Shown piece after piece: positions 43,774 through 52,979 of a stretch of 64,000 nucleotides of DNA; position 1 is the stretch's first letter, and each line of letters begins with the position of its first letter. The stretch is from Bacteroidota bacterium (GTDB lineage Bacteria > Bacteroidota > Ignavibacteria > Ignavibacteriales > SURF-24). The notes below the pieces were generated by a model. The model was not told the origin of the DNA. It was given only the letters and a program-made list of their open reading frames with translations, and searched no databases. The translations under genes were made by a program, and so were the position numbers. The stretch lies in assembly GCA_030706145.1 (NCBI GenBank), contig JAUZPB010000001.1, forward strand, positions 62,001 to 126,000, written 5' to 3'.

Positions 43774-45138
43774 ATGCCAATTAAGTCCATTAACCCTGCC
43801 ACTGGCGAGGTCATAAAAGTCCTCGATGAACTCACAGAAGATCAGGTCTATCAAGAGATAGACAAAGCCTACAGCACATTTCAGAGCTGGAAAAAGACAA
43901 GTTACAAAGAGCGAAGGGCTCATCTGAAGAAGGCTTCTACAATACTGAAAGATGAGAAATACAACTATGCCAAGATACTGACGCTTGAGATGGGAAAACC
44001 AATAAGGCAAGCTGTATCTGAAGTAGAAAAATGCGCCTGGGTTTGCGAATATTATGCAGATAATATAGAGAAAATACTAAAAAAAGAAGTAATACAGACA
44101 GATGCATCCGAAAGCTATGTGGAATTTGATCCTCTTGGTGTAGTTTTAGCTATCATGCCCTGGAATTTTCCATATTGGCAAGTCTTTCGCTTTGCCGCGC
44201 CAGCACTAGTAGCAGGAAATGTAGGCCTTCTGAAGCATTCTTCAAACGTACCTATGAGTGCACTTGCAATTGAAGAAATTTTTATGAAAGCAGGATTTCC
44301 CTCAGGGACATTTAAGACACTTTTGGTAGGTTCTTCACGAATGGAAGATATAATAAATCATCCAAAGGTCAGCGCAGTAACGCTAACAGGGAGTGAAGGT
44401 GCAGGCAAGAAAGTAGCTTCTGCAGCAGGAAAGAACCTAAAGAAAACAGTACTTGAGTTAGGTGGAAGTGACCCATTTATTGTGCTAGCTGATGCCGATA
44501 TTGAGGCTGCATCTAATATGGCCGTAAAGTCAAGGATAATAAACAATGGACAAAGCTGCATTGCTGCCAAAAGATTTATTGTAGTAAAAGAAATAGCAAA
44601 GCAGTTCGAAGAAAGGTTTGTTGAGATAGTAAATGATCTAAAGATAGGCGATCCAATGGATGAGCGTAATGATCTTGGTCCAATTGCCCGTGAAGATCTT
44701 CTTCTTACAATTGATGAGCAGGTAAAGCAATCGGTAAAGATGGGAGCCAAGTTACTAAGTGGAGGCAAAAGGCTTGAAGTGCACGGTTACTATTACCCTG
44801 CTACTGTTTTATCAGATGTAAAGAAGGGGATGCCGGTCTATGAGCAGGAGACATTTGGCCCAATAGCAGCAATAATAGTAGCTGAAGATCAGGATGATGC
44901 CATAAGAATAGCAAATGATAGCCCCTACGGTTTAGGTGCAAGTCTATGGACAAGAAATCTTTCCAATGCAAAGGAGCTGGCAAGCAGAATTGAATCAGGA
45001 TCAGTTTTTATAAATGGCATGGTAAAATCCGATCCAAGGCTACCATTTGGGGGGATAAAGATTTCCGGATATGGAAGAGAGCTCTCACACTATGGAATAA
45101 AGGAATTTATCAATATAAAAACTGTTTGGATCGCCTAG
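43774..45138 (+). CDS. NAD(P)-dependent aldehyde dehydrogenase (succinate-semialdehyde type)
   Basis: 454 residues, full length. Catalytic C262 in NNGQSCIAAKRF and general base E228 in VLELGGSDPF are present, with the cofactor loop AIMPWNFPYWQ and LTGSEGAGK. The pattern resembles succinate-semialdehyde dehydrogenases of the GabD/SSADH-like group (KISGYGRELSHYGIKEF near the C-terminus). The true substrate is uncertain. No Shine-Dalgarno is obvious at the ATG. It follows the Lrp gene and terminator and precedes a small membrane protein. Confidence 0.92.
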   Translation: MPIKSINPATGEVIKVLDELTEDQVYQEIDKAYSTFQSWKKTSYKERRAHLKKASTILKDEKYNYAKILTLEMGKPIRQAVSEVEKCAWVCEYYADNIEKILKKEVIQTDASESYVEFDPLGVVLAIMPWNFPYWQVFRFAAPALVAGNVGLLKHSSNVPMSALAIEEIFMKAGFPSGTFKTLLVGSSRMEDIINHPKVSAVTLTGSEGAGKKVASAAGKNLKKTVLELGGSDPFIVLADADIEAASNMAVKSRIINNGQSCIAAKRFIVVKEIAKQFEERFVEIVNDLKIGDPMDERNDLGPIAREDLLLTIDEQVKQSVKMGAKLLSGGKRLEVHGYYYPATVLSDVKKGMPVYEQETFGPIAAIIVAEDQDDAIRIANDSPYGLGASLWTRNLSNAKELASRIESGSVFINGMVKSDPRLPFGGIKISGYGRELSHYGIKEFINIKTVWIA

Positions 45139-45186
45139 AAGTGTTATAAAACTAAAGGTAATATAACAACAGGAGGGATGCTCGGT

Positions 45187-45585
45187 ATGTGGAAACTAAA
45201 GATTTTTGCAATAGTTACTGTAATACTTGGGATTATTTCCTTAGGATGGGTAATCTATGATTACCTGGCATTGACAGATATTTCATATAATATAGGCAAT
45301 GATCTAATGTTTAAGCGCAGGACAGTAACAATGGGATTTATTCCTATACTGTTATTTCACTTTTTTTTCTTTGGAACAATGTACTTGCTTTTTGATTTCC
45401 TAAAAGGTCAAAAGATACTGATAAAAGAGCACAAACAACTGATAACCGAAATGGAGAACCAAAAAACAGAAAAAGATATTAAAGATAAAGGTGTAAAAGA
45501 AAAGGATATAAAAATTTCAGATACAGACAAACCCACAACTTCCTCAGGAGGAGAGGTCAAGAAACAGGAAACTGACAACTGGTAG
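45187..45585 (+). CDS. Small membrane protein with charged C-terminal tail
   Basis: 132 residues from the ATG at 45187, which has GGAGG 10 bases upstream; an ATG three codons earlier directly abuts that site. Two hydrophobic helices (about residues 5-26 and 50-75) are followed by a lysine/aspartate-rich, probably cytoplasmic tail (EKDIKDKGVKEKDIKISD). No family is recognised. It lies 48 bp after the aldehyde dehydrogenase gene on the same strand. Confidence 0.55.
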   Translation: MWKLKIFAIVTVILGIISLGWVIYDYLALTDISYNIGNDLMFKRRTVTMGFIPILLFHFFFFGTMYLLFDFLKGQKILIKEHKQLITEMENQKTEKDIKDKGVKEKDIKISDTDKPTTSSGGEVKKQETDNW

Positions 45586-45599
45586 AGCTAAATTCTTAG

Positions 45600-45632
45600 A
45601 ATTTTCTTTTTAGAAAATTTTACTTTTTTAGA
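45600..45632 (+). terminator. Weak AT-rich hairpin after the small membrane protein gene
   Basis: AATTTTC (45600-45606) pairs with GAAAATT (45613-45619), followed by TTACTTTTTTA. The stem is only 7 bp and AT-rich. Confidence 0.4.
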
Positions 45633-45729
45633 TAAAATAAATTCAAAAAGAAACTGCTGAATTTTATCCAAGAATAATTATCTTTACATCCTGAAATTTT
45701 GATTTGTTTATTAATACCAGGAGTGTTAA

Positions 45730-46245
45730 GTGGATCAGAAAGAGGAGAACAAAAACAACAAGGTACCTTTTAAGGCAAAGAGGATAAAAAGGACTTACAC
45801 ACAGAAAATCAATTCAACTCCCGATAAGATCTTTCCATTATTATGCCCGCAGAGGGAAAAAGACTGGCTCGACGGCTGGAATTATGAAATGATATATTCA
45901 GAATCCCGACTTGCTGAAGATGGAGCTATATTTAAGACAAAACATGAAAGTGACGTAGATACTATATGGGTTGTTACAAAACACGATAAGGAGAATCTTT
46001 GTGTTGAATTTGTAAGAATGACCTGGGAAGTATTGGTTACAAAAATAAACATGCAATTAGAGCCTGTTTCAGAAGAATTAACCAACCTACACGTAGAATA
46101 CGTATTTACTTCTATAACCGAAAAAGGAAATGAGTTCATAGAAGGGAATTCTGCAAGACAATTTCTAGAAATGATGAAATGGTGGGAAAAATCACTAAAT
46201 TATTATCTTGAAACCGGGAATAAACTTCTTGCATTAAAACTATAA
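45730..46245 (+). CDS. SRPBCC-like domain protein
   Basis: 171 residues. A lysine-rich N-terminus precedes a START/Bet v1-like pattern: IKRTYTQKINSTPDKIFPLLCPQREKDWLDGW, then a strand-rich middle with TKHESDVDTIWVVTKHD, and a long C-terminal helix (RQFLEMMKWWEKSLNYYLE). Such domains bind small hydrophobic ligands. Start GTG at 45730 with AGGAG 6-7 bases upstream. It may form an operon with tag, 11 bp downstream. Confidence 0.7.
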   Translation: MDQKEENKNNKVPFKAKRIKRTYTQKINSTPDKIFPLLCPQREKDWLDGWNYEMIYSESRLAEDGAIFKTKHESDVDTIWVVTKHDKENLCVEFVRMTWEVLVTKINMQLEPVSEELTNLHVEYVFTSITEKGNEFIEGNSARQFLEMMKWWEKSLNYYLETGNKLLALKL

Positions 46246-46256
46246 GAAAATCTCTA

Positions 46257-46850
46257 ATGGAAAATAATGAAATAGTCCGCTGCGGATGGTCAAGCACTGA
46301 CCCCATTTACACAGAGTATCACGACAAAGAGTGGGGTCTTCCCATACACGAAGACAATTTACTTTTTGAATTTCTCATATTAGAAGGCGCGCAAGCTGGC
46401 TTAAGCTGGTTAACTGTCCTAAAAAAAAGGGACAACTACAGAAAAGCATTTGATGGTTTTTCTGCCGAAAAGATAGCCCAATATGGACAAGGTAAGATTC
46501 AGGAATTATTGAATAATCCGGGTATCATCCGCAATAGACTAAAAATTAGTGCAACTATAGAGAACGCAAAGGCCTACCTGAGAGTAGTTGAGGAATTCGG
46601 AAGCTTTGATAAATATATATGGCAGTTTGTTTCCGGCCGGCCAATAAACAACTCCTGGAACGCACTGAAGGAAATCCCTGTTAAAACAATAGAAGCTGAA
46701 AAAATGAGCAAAGATCTCTTAAAGAGAGGTTTTAAGTTTGTGGGGCCTACAATCTGTTATGCTTTTATGCAGGCAGTAGGGATGGTAAATGATCACCTTG
46801 TTTGCTGTTTCAGGCATGAGGAAGTAAAAAAGCCTCAGAGTGTTCTTTAG
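46257..46850 (+). CDS. tag: DNA-3-methyladenine glycosylase I
   Basis: 197 residues, full length for Tag, which removes 3-methyladenine from alkylated DNA. The zinc-site residues are visible: C9 in RCGW, H22 in EYHDKEWG, and the C-terminal NDHLVCCFRH. The family signature ILEGAQAGLSWLTVLKKR and VGPTICYAFMQAVGMVNDH are conserved. It follows the SRPBCC-type gene by 11 bp, and tandem TTTCATTTTAAT-type repeats separate it from the next gene. Confidence 0.95.
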   Translation: MENNEIVRCGWSSTDPIYTEYHDKEWGLPIHEDNLLFEFLILEGAQAGLSWLTVLKKRDNYRKAFDGFSAEKIAQYGQGKIQELLNNPGIIRNRLKISATIENAKAYLRVVEEFGSFDKYIWQFVSGRPINNSWNALKEIPVKTIEAEKMSKDLLKRGFKFVGPTICYAFMQAVGMVNDHLVCCFRHEEVKKPQSVL

Positions 46851-46890
46851 GTTTTCAGCTATTGCAAAAAGAAATTCATTTTCATGGTCT

Positions 46891-46946
46891 TCATTTTAAT
46901 GATTTCATTTTAATAATTTCCATTTTAATGAGTTTCATTTTAATCT
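46891..46946. repeat. Four imperfect tandem repeats upstream of the hydrolase gene
   Basis: Units at 46891-46904 (TCATTTTAATGATT), 46905-46918 (TCATTTTAATAATT), 46919-46934 (TCCATTTTAATGAGTT) and 46935-46946 (TCATTTTAATCT, partial). The period is 14-16 bp. The array ends 9 bases before the ATG of the hydrolase gene, next to its Shine-Dalgarno. Confidence 0.8.
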
Positions 46947-46955
46947 AGAGGGATC

Positions 46956-47810
46956 ATGTTACATAGGGAATTCAGCTGGATAAGCAGCAGAGACATAAAA
47001 ATTTATGGTCAGACGTGGATGCCATCAAAAGAAGATGGGGAAATTAAAGCGGTGGTTTGCCTGGTTCATGGTTTAGGGGAACACAGCACGCGTTACAAGA
47101 TACTGCCGCGCGTTCTGATAAAAAACGGATATGCCTTAATAGCATTTGACCAGCCCGGGCATGGCAAGTCAGGAGGCAAGCGGGGGCATACACCTGACTA
47201 TGAAGCTTACATGGACAATATAACTGCTCTTCTAGATAAAGCTGCAAAGTTATATCCGGGCAAAGATCGTTTCTTGTATGGGCATAGCCTTGGAGGAAAT
47301 CTAGTAGTAAATTATTCCTTACGCCATAAACCTGATATAAAGGGAGTAATAGCTACGGGGCCTTGGTTTCGCCTTACTCACCCCCCAGGAAAGTTTATTC
47401 AAAAGTTTGCCAGATGGTTAGATAAATTCTGGCCAAGCTTCCGTACTTTTAATGGAATTAAACCGGTCTACCTTTCGAGTAACGGAGTAAAAAACGTCAC
47501 ACGTGAACGTGACAAATATCTGCATCCATGGATATCTGTTAGGACATATCTAACGGCTGAAGAGACAGGGCGCTGGGCTTTGGAGCATGCAGGAGAGCTT
47601 CAATATCCAATACTAATACTTCATGGTGGAGAAGACCATGTGACCTCAGCTGAAAGTTCAAAGCAGTTTGCTTCAAAAGTTAATACTAATTGCACAATAC
47701 AAGTCTATGAAGGACTTTTCCATGAAATCCACAATGAACCGCGCAACCAGGAAATATTTGCAAAAATAATTGGCTGGTTAAACTCACAGGTTAACCAATC
47801 TGTAATTTAA
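46956..47810 (+). CDS. Alpha/beta hydrolase, lysophospholipase/monoacylglycerol lipase-like
   Basis: 284 residues. Oxyanion motif LVHGLGEHSTRY, nucleophile S111 in YGHSLGGNL, acid D in LILHGGEDHVTS and H in GLFHEIHNEP. The pattern, including AFDQPGHGKSGGKRGH, matches the PldB/monoacylglycerol lipase group (hydrolase_4). No signal peptide, so cytoplasmic. It follows tag after a tandem-repeat spacer and has GAGGGATC before the ATG. Its stop codon lies in the first unit of a 16-bp direct duplication. Confidence 0.88.
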   Translation: MLHREFSWISSRDIKIYGQTWMPSKEDGEIKAVVCLVHGLGEHSTRYKILPRVLIKNGYALIAFDQPGHGKSGGKRGHTPDYEAYMDNITALLDKAAKLYPGKDRFLYGHSLGGNLVVNYSLRHKPDIKGVIATGPWFRLTHPPGKFIQKFARWLDKFWPSFRTFNGIKPVYLSSNGVKNVTRERDKYLHPWISVRTYLTAEETGRWALEHAGELQYPILILHGGEDHVTSAESSKQFASKVNTNCTIQVYEGLFHEIHNEPRNQEIFAKIIGWLNSQVNQSVI

Positions 47811-47827
47811 TCAATCTGTAGTTTAAT
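47796..47827 (+). repeat. 16-bp duplication spanning the hydrolase stop codon
   Basis: CAATCTGTAATTTAAT (47796-47811) and CAATCTGTAGTTTAAT (47812-47827), one difference. The first copy carries the last codons and the TAA stop of the hydrolase gene. Confidence 0.9.
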
Positions 47828-47882
47828 TCGTTTTTTCTGCTTAAATTCCAAGCCATTGAATTCTTAGATTTTCAGGGGTCCT

Positions 47883-49466
47883 ATGCAGTATTTAAGCAGA
47901 AAAATATTCTTTTTCTTATCTCTTCTACTGATTTTTTCAGGCTGTAGTTCATCTAGCAAAGATTTTTTCAATGCAGTTGACCAGATAAAGCCAGAGGAAA
48001 TAAAAAAGCACGTTGTATTTCTATCTTCAGACTCACTAAAGGGCAGAGCTACACCAAGTCCGGAACTTGATAGCGCTGCGAACTATATTGCCCGTGAATT
48101 TAGTTCTTATGGACTAACCTCTTTAAATAAAAATTTCCTGCAGAAGATCAGTTTCGGTAAAGTTGATCTAGCCTTAGATAATCATTTTAGAATAAAGAGA
48201 AATGGGAAAGGAAAGGACTTTAAGATCAAAAGTGATTTTATGCCTTTTGAGATGACAGCAAATAAAGAAGTTGAAGCTCCGGTTGTCTTTGCAGGTTATG
48301 GTATAACAGCGCCAGAATACAAATACGATGATTACAGTAACATTGATGTAAAAGGGAAAATTGTCTTTATTTTGCGCCATGAGCCACAAGAAAATGAGGA
48401 CTCATCTATTTTCAACGGTTCACTGCCATCGGTCTATTCACAAATCGAAGAGAAGGTTAATAATGCCAGGCGCCATGGAGCCATAGCTTTAATAGTTGCA
48501 ACTGATCCGTTAAACCATACCTCACTTAAACCTCAGGGATTTCCCTGGCCTTCACTTTCAAGTTTTATCCCCAAAGAGACCCTTCCAATTACACTTATTG
48601 GGCCGGAGGATAAAAAAATCCCAGTAATTCAGGTTGGAGAGGATGCCGTTTTAGAACTTTTCGGTTCAGTTGATTCGCTGATAAATCTTCAAAAGCAGAT
48701 AGACAGCTCACTTTCGGCAAAATCATTTGAACTAACAGATTGCAAGGCTTCCATAAAAACCTCGACCGAAATCATGCAATGGCCCTCTTACAACGTAGCC
48801 GGATTCCTTGAAGGAAGTGATCCTGTGTTAAAGAATGAAGTGATCATTGTTGGAGCACATTATGACCATATTGGTTTTAAGAAGAACCATCGTCCAGGAA
48901 GCGACTACATTTTCAATGGAGCAGACGACAATGCCTCTGGAACCTCCGGCATGCTTTCACTTGCAAAAGCATTTTCCAGTATGTCACAAAAACCCAAAAG
49001 GAGCATTCTTTTTATTGGCTTTGCAGGTGAAGAGATTGGACTTTTAGGCTCCAAATATTACACTGAAAATCCTCTTATTCCACTTGAAAAGACGTGTGCA
49101 ATGCTTAACATGGATATGATAGGAAGAAACAGTCCAGACACACTTTATGTCATTGGCAACTCTTGTTGTCCTGACCTTATAGAGATAAACAAGCTTGAAA
49201 ATGAAAAGACAGGGTTTATACTAAACTATTCACAAGAAAAATATCTTCCCTACAGTGATCAGGCAAGCTTTCTTAAGATGAATATACCTATAATTTTTCT
49301 ACATACGGGAGAGCACATAGATTACCATAAAGTAAGCGATGAAGCACCATTGCTCGATTATAATAAAGCTGCAAAAGTAACCAAACTTGCTTTTTATACC
49401 ATACTTCACCTGGCAAATGACAATAAGCATTATAAGATTGTAAACAATAAGGTCACATTTTTTTAA
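47883..49466 (+). CDS. M28-family zinc aminopeptidase lipoprotein with PA domain
   Basis: 527 residues. A lipoprotein signal with lipobox IFSGC (cysteine at residue 21). After an N-terminal strand-helix part comes a protease-associated (PA) domain insertion (~110-260), then the M28 catalytic core: VGAHYDHIG, NGADDNASGTSG, AGEEIGLLGS, MLNMDMIGRN and HTGEHIDYHK provide the two-zinc site and base. Probably an envelope-attached aminopeptidase that uses external peptides. AGGGG lies 4 bases before the ATG. It is 26 bp upstream of a DUF6263-like gene. Confidence 0.9.
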   Translation: MQYLSRKIFFFLSLLLIFSGCSSSSKDFFNAVDQIKPEEIKKHVVFLSSDSLKGRATPSPELDSAANYIAREFSSYGLTSLNKNFLQKISFGKVDLALDNHFRIKRNGKGKDFKIKSDFMPFEMTANKEVEAPVVFAGYGITAPEYKYDDYSNIDVKGKIVFILRHEPQENEDSSIFNGSLPSVYSQIEEKVNNARRHGAIALIVATDPLNHTSLKPQGFPWPSLSSFIPKETLPITLIGPEDKKIPVIQVGEDAVLELFGSVDSLINLQKQIDSSLSAKSFELTDCKASIKTSTEIMQWPSYNVAGFLEGSDPVLKNEVIIVGAHYDHIGFKKNHRPGSDYIFNGADDNASGTSGMLSLAKAFSSMSQKPKRSILFIGFAGEEIGLLGSKYYTENPLIPLEKTCAMLNMDMIGRNSPDTLYVIGNSCCPDLIEINKLENEKTGFILNYSQEKYLPYSDQASFLKMNIPIIFLHTGEHIDYHKVSDEAPLLDYNKAAKVTKLAFYTILHLANDNKHYKIVNNKVTFF

Positions 49467-49492
49467 CAAACACTCTCTGGAGAATATATAAT

Positions 49493-50335
49493 ATGAGAAA
49501 ACCCTCTGGTAAACTAATCTTGTTGCCTCTTATTGCTCTTTTAATGAGCTTTAACCTACAGGCACAAAGCTACAAATTAAAATATAACCTTGAAAAAGGA
49601 AAAACCTATAGATACAGCAGCGAACTTAGCGGCGACTTCACTCAGCAGATAATGGGTCAAGAGTTAAAGATTGAGAATTCCACAAAAATCACATCAAGGT
49701 TTCTGGTAGACAGTATTGATAAAGATGGCAATATGGTTTTAGTAGCTTCCATAGATTCAGGAGAGGTCATTAGCAAGATGCCGACAAAAGACACATCAGT
49801 AGTTTCGCTGGATAAATTTGTAAATAAAAAGGTTAGGACTTGCCTTAATCCTTATGGAAAAATACTAAGCAAATCACCTTCTGATACGACAAGCGAGGGA
49901 TTTGAGTCTTTAGGTATAACACAAAACAACCTTTTACAGTTTGTAAGACTGCCTGAAAAAGAAGTAAAGGCGGGTGAAAGCTGGACAATAACTACAGATG
50001 ATACACTAGAGATGATGGGAGGCAAAGTCTTAAACAGTGTAAACATGACATACAAGTTAGCAGGAAAAGCAGTTTTTCAGGGGCATAACTGTTTAAAGTT
50101 AGATTTTACAGGTGATGTAAAAAATAGCGGTAAAGCTCAAGTTATGGGAATGGAGGTTTATATTGAAGGAAACGGAAAAACCTCAGGTTCTACATATTTT
50201 GACAATGAAAAAGGAATTGTTGTTGCTGTTGATGGTTTAATAAACAACGATATGACAATGGCAACAAAGGGAGAGCAAAACATGATAATTCCGATTAACC
50301 AGTCAATGAAGATGAAGCAAATTTTAATAAACTAA
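49493..50335 (+). CDS. DUF6263-like secreted protein
   Basis: 280 residues with a signal peptide (LILLPLIALLMSFNLQA, cleavage before QSY). The mature part is beta-rich, beginning LKYNLEKGKTYRYSSELSG and containing LPEKEVKAGESWTITTDD, which fits the DUF6263 pattern seen in Bacteroidota. Function unknown. It probably belongs to the M28 peptidase transcription unit (26 bp gap) and is ended by an intrinsic terminator. Confidence 0.75.
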   Translation: MRKPSGKLILLPLIALLMSFNLQAQSYKLKYNLEKGKTYRYSSELSGDFTQQIMGQELKIENSTKITSRFLVDSIDKDGNMVLVASIDSGEVISKMPTKDTSVVSLDKFVNKKVRTCLNPYGKILSKSPSDTTSEGFESLGITQNNLLQFVRLPEKEVKAGESWTITTDDTLEMMGGKVLNSVNMTYKLAGKAVFQGHNCLKLDFTGDVKNSGKAQVMGMEVYIEGNGKTSGSTYFDNEKGIVVAVDGLINNDMTMATKGEQNMIIPINQSMKMKQILIN

Positions 50336-50380
50336 GCAAGATCGCAGCGGCATTACATTTTAGGATAGTTTTAATAGAAG

Positions 50381-50420
50381 AAAACCTGCCTTTTCTAAAA
50401 AAAGTGCAGGTTTTTAGTTT
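50381..50420 (+). terminator. Intrinsic terminator after the DUF6263-like gene
   Basis: AAAACCTGC (50381-50389) pairs with GCAGGTTTT (50406-50414), inner CTTTT/AAAAG pairing, followed by T-rich TAGTTTTTTTC. It lies between convergent genes. Confidence 0.85.
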
Positions 50421-50453
50421 TTTTCTCTCTCACAGAAGAAAAGAGAGGGACTA

Positions 50454-50978
50454 TTAATAATTAAGTGCTAAGAGAGGTCTGTTTTCATCGGCCAAAGCAA
50501 CTTCTTCCACCTTCAGTTTAATAATGCCCTTTTTAAGTATTCCCAAGGCAAGAGCTGCCCCTTTAGATAGATCAAGTTGCCTACCACCAATATATGGGCC
50601 TCTGTCATTGATCCTTACGATAACAGAATTACCATTTTTAGGGTTGGTCAGCTTAAGCAAAGTCCCGAACTTAATTGATTTGTGAGCTGCAGTAAAAGCC
50701 ATCTGGTTGTATACTTCACCATTGGCAGTTAATTTACCATGAAATCTGGGTCCATACCAGGAGGCCGTCATTTTGCCCTTATCAAGGAATTTAATAAATG
50801 ATTTTTCATCATTTTGTGCAGAGGGCTTTTCGTCCTTAACATATCCTCCTACTTCGGACGCTTTCATTTCAGCTTTCTTTTCTGTACCTTTCTCATCCCT
50901 AGATTCTTCGCGTAAAATTGTAAATCCAACCAAAAGTATCATGGTAAGCAATACTAATGCTTTTGTTATAGATTTCAA
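50454..50978 (-). CDS. rlpA: RlpA-like double-psi beta-barrel protein
   Basis: 174 residues. Signal-type N-terminus (ALVLLTMILLVGFTIL), a charged low-complexity spacer, and a C-terminal DPBB domain with the RlpA signature: ASWYGPRFHGKLTANGE, FGTLLKLTNPKNG, VRINDRGPYIGGRQLDLSKGAA. RlpA proteins act on septal glycan in some bacteria; no SPOR domain is present here, as in many short homologues. The start is TTG at 50978 with GAGG 5 bases upstream. Confidence 0.9.
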   Translation of the reverse strand: MKSITKALVLLTMILLVGFTILREESRDEKGTEKKAEMKASEVGGYVKDEKPSAQNDEKSFIKFLDKGKMTASWYGPRFHGKLTANGEVYNQMAFTAAHKSIKFGTLLKLTNPKNGNSVIVRINDRGPYIGGRQLDLSKGAALALGILKKGIIKLKVEEVALADENRPLLALNY

Positions 50979-51512
50979 ATTTACCTCGCCTTTTTGTTTA
51001 TATTTAATGACTGATTTACTAATTTAATACTATCCTTTTTAGGGAAGGGCAGTTTTTTAGTTCCTCAGTTTAACATCTACTTTAAATATTCCCCTTTCGG
51101 CAAAACTTTTCAAACTTTTATGGCAATTTTCTTTGGTTATCCGGGTTCCCGGAATATTCGACCTTTTTCGGCAATTATTCGTATTTTGTAATTTTTTTTA
51201 CTTTTTTTTCGAAGATTTCTTTCTTTTTAAAAAAGTAATTTATAATATTTTAGGTTATAGGCATCACGACAAAAGCTAATTTTGGCACAGATCAGACCTG
51301 TGTTTTTGATTGGGCAAACAAAAACATCGTGTTTAGAACAAAGCTGGTTGTGCTCTAGAAGTCAAAGGAAACTTCTTTCATGGAATTTCCCCTTTTGAGA
51401 AAATCTCCTTCTATAAATATCTACTTCAGATGGGATATTTGAATATTTTTATTTAAATTTGTCCGCGTAAACAAATCATTTTTGGAGTGTTACAAATCAA
51501 TTTTGGAGTGTT
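50979..51512. other. 534-bp divergent intergenic region
   Basis: No gene is supported. I note a short inverted repeat TCCGGG/CCCGGA (51140-51145, 51148-51153), a small hairpin CACAG/CTGTG followed by T's (51286-51307), T-rich tracts around 51185-51245, and the direct 21-bp duplication at 51471-51512 that carries the Shine-Dalgarno of the following gene. Confidence 0.6.
51471..51512 (+). repeat. 21-bp tandem duplication abutting the glycosyltransferase start
   Basis: Copies at 51471-51491 and 51492-51512, identical except for one base. Each ends TTGGAGTGTT, so the GGAG Shine-Dalgarno is duplicated and the second copy is directly followed by the ATG at 51513. Confidence 0.92.
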
Positions 51513-52979
51513 ATGAGAAGGAAAATTACCGCTTTTATTCCATATAGCGGCCAGGAGTTTACCGAAAGAACAGTAAAGGAACTACGCAAATCCCCGCTGA
51601 TCGAGAAGGTATTCTTATTAGTAAACAGTGATTTTGACAAACAAATTGAAGGTTGCGAAAAGATTAAAGCCGAAACACTTTTCGGCAGTCAAGCAATTAA
51701 TCTGATACGTGAAAAGTCCACTTTGGATTACACATTATTCATAGTTCAGGATAACCTAATTGAATTTGGTCAATATGGAGTCGAAAGATTCCAGCAGGTA
51801 TGTGAAGATACAGGAGCCGGAATAGTATATTCTGACTACTATGAATTAAAGGATGAGATAAGAACACCTCATCCTGTTATAGACTATCAGACAGGCAGCA
51901 TTAGAGATGACTTCAACTTTGGGTATATTTATTTCTTCGATTCAAAAGTTTTAGCCGAAACTAAAACTGAAGATGAGAACTACCAATTTGCAGGTCTTTA
52001 TGACCTCAGACTTAAAGTCTCACAAAAAAATCCAGTTGTCAGAATCCCTGAGTATCTTTATACTACTATAGAAACCGATACACGCAAATCTGGTGAAAAA
52101 CAGTTTGACTATGTAAATCCAAGGAACAGAACTGTTCAGATCGAGATGGAAGCTGCAGCAACAAATCATCTTAAGGCAGTTGGTGCTTATCTGAGCCCTG
52201 AATTTAAGAAGATAGACCTTACTGAGGGGTCATTTGAGTTTGAAGCATCAGTAATCATTCCAGTTCGGAATAGGGTTAAGACAATTTCTGATGCTGTTCA
52301 ATCAGTACTGAAGCAGAAGGCAGATTTTCCATTTAATCTAATTGTAATTGACAATCATTCAACCGATGGGACTACAGAAGTTTTAGCTTCGATTGCAAAA
52401 GAAAACAAGTGCTTAATACACCTCATTCCTGAAAGGTCTGATCTAGGTATAGGCGGCTGCTGGACCGAAGGCATACATCACCCCAAATGTGGGCGTTTTG
52501 CAATTCAGCTAGACAGTGACGATTTATACAAAGATGAAAGCACCGTACAGAAGGTAGTTGACACCTTCAGGGCAGAAAAATGTGCAATGGTCATTGGAAC
52601 TTACCAGATGACAAACTTTAAGCTTGAAGAGATTGCACCAGGAATCATTGACCATAAGGAATGGACCCCGGATAACGGCAGGAACAATGCACTCAGGATA
52701 AACGGCCTTGGAGCTCCAAGAGCATTTTATACGCCTCTTTTGAGAGAAATCAAGGTACCTAATGTCAGCTATGGAGAGGATTATGCCTTAGGTCTATCAA
52801 TTTCACGTAATTATCAGATCGGAAGGATTTACGAGCCTATATATCTCTGCCGCAGATGGGAAGGTAATTCAGATGCAGCATTAGACATAGCAAAGCAGAA
52901 CACATATAATGTATACAAAGACAGAATCAGGACTTTTGAATTAATAGCAAGACAGAGAAAAAATGCATATGGTGGATAA
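51513..52979 (+). CDS. Family 2 glycosyltransferase with extra N-terminal GT-like half
   Basis: 488 residues. Residues ~245-470 are a GT2 domain: [36 protein letters not shown] and the DxD-type metal motif LDSDDLYKD, with YGEDYAL later. Residues 1-235 look like a second, degenerate GT-A fold ([36 protein letters not shown]) without a clear DxD. The gene overlaps the DUF4922 gene by 17 bp, a pairing known in Bacteroidota. Sugar donor and acceptor are unknown. Confidence 0.85.
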   Translation: MRRKITAFIPYSGQEFTERTVKELRKSPLIEKVFLLVNSDFDKQIEGCEKIKAETLFGSQAINLIREKSTLDYTLFIVQDNLIEFGQYGVERFQQVCEDTGAGIVYSDYYELKDEIRTPHPVIDYQTGSIRDDFNFGYIYFFDSKVLAETKTEDENYQFAGLYDLRLKVSQKNPVVRIPEYLYTTIETDTRKSGEKQFDYVNPRNRTVQIEMEAAATNHLKAVGAYLSPEFKKIDLTEGSFEFEASVIIPVRNRVKTISDAVQSVLKQKADFPFNLIVIDNHSTDGTTEVLASIAKENKCLIHLIPERSDLGIGGCWTEGIHHPKCGRFAIQLDSDDLYKDESTVQKVVDTFRAEKCAMVIGTYQMTNFKLEEIAPGIIDHKEWTPDNGRNNALRINGLGAPRAFYTPLLREIKVPNVSYGEDYALGLSISRNYQIGRIYEPIYLCRRWEGNSDAALDIAKQNTYNVYKDRIRTFELIARQRKNAYGG

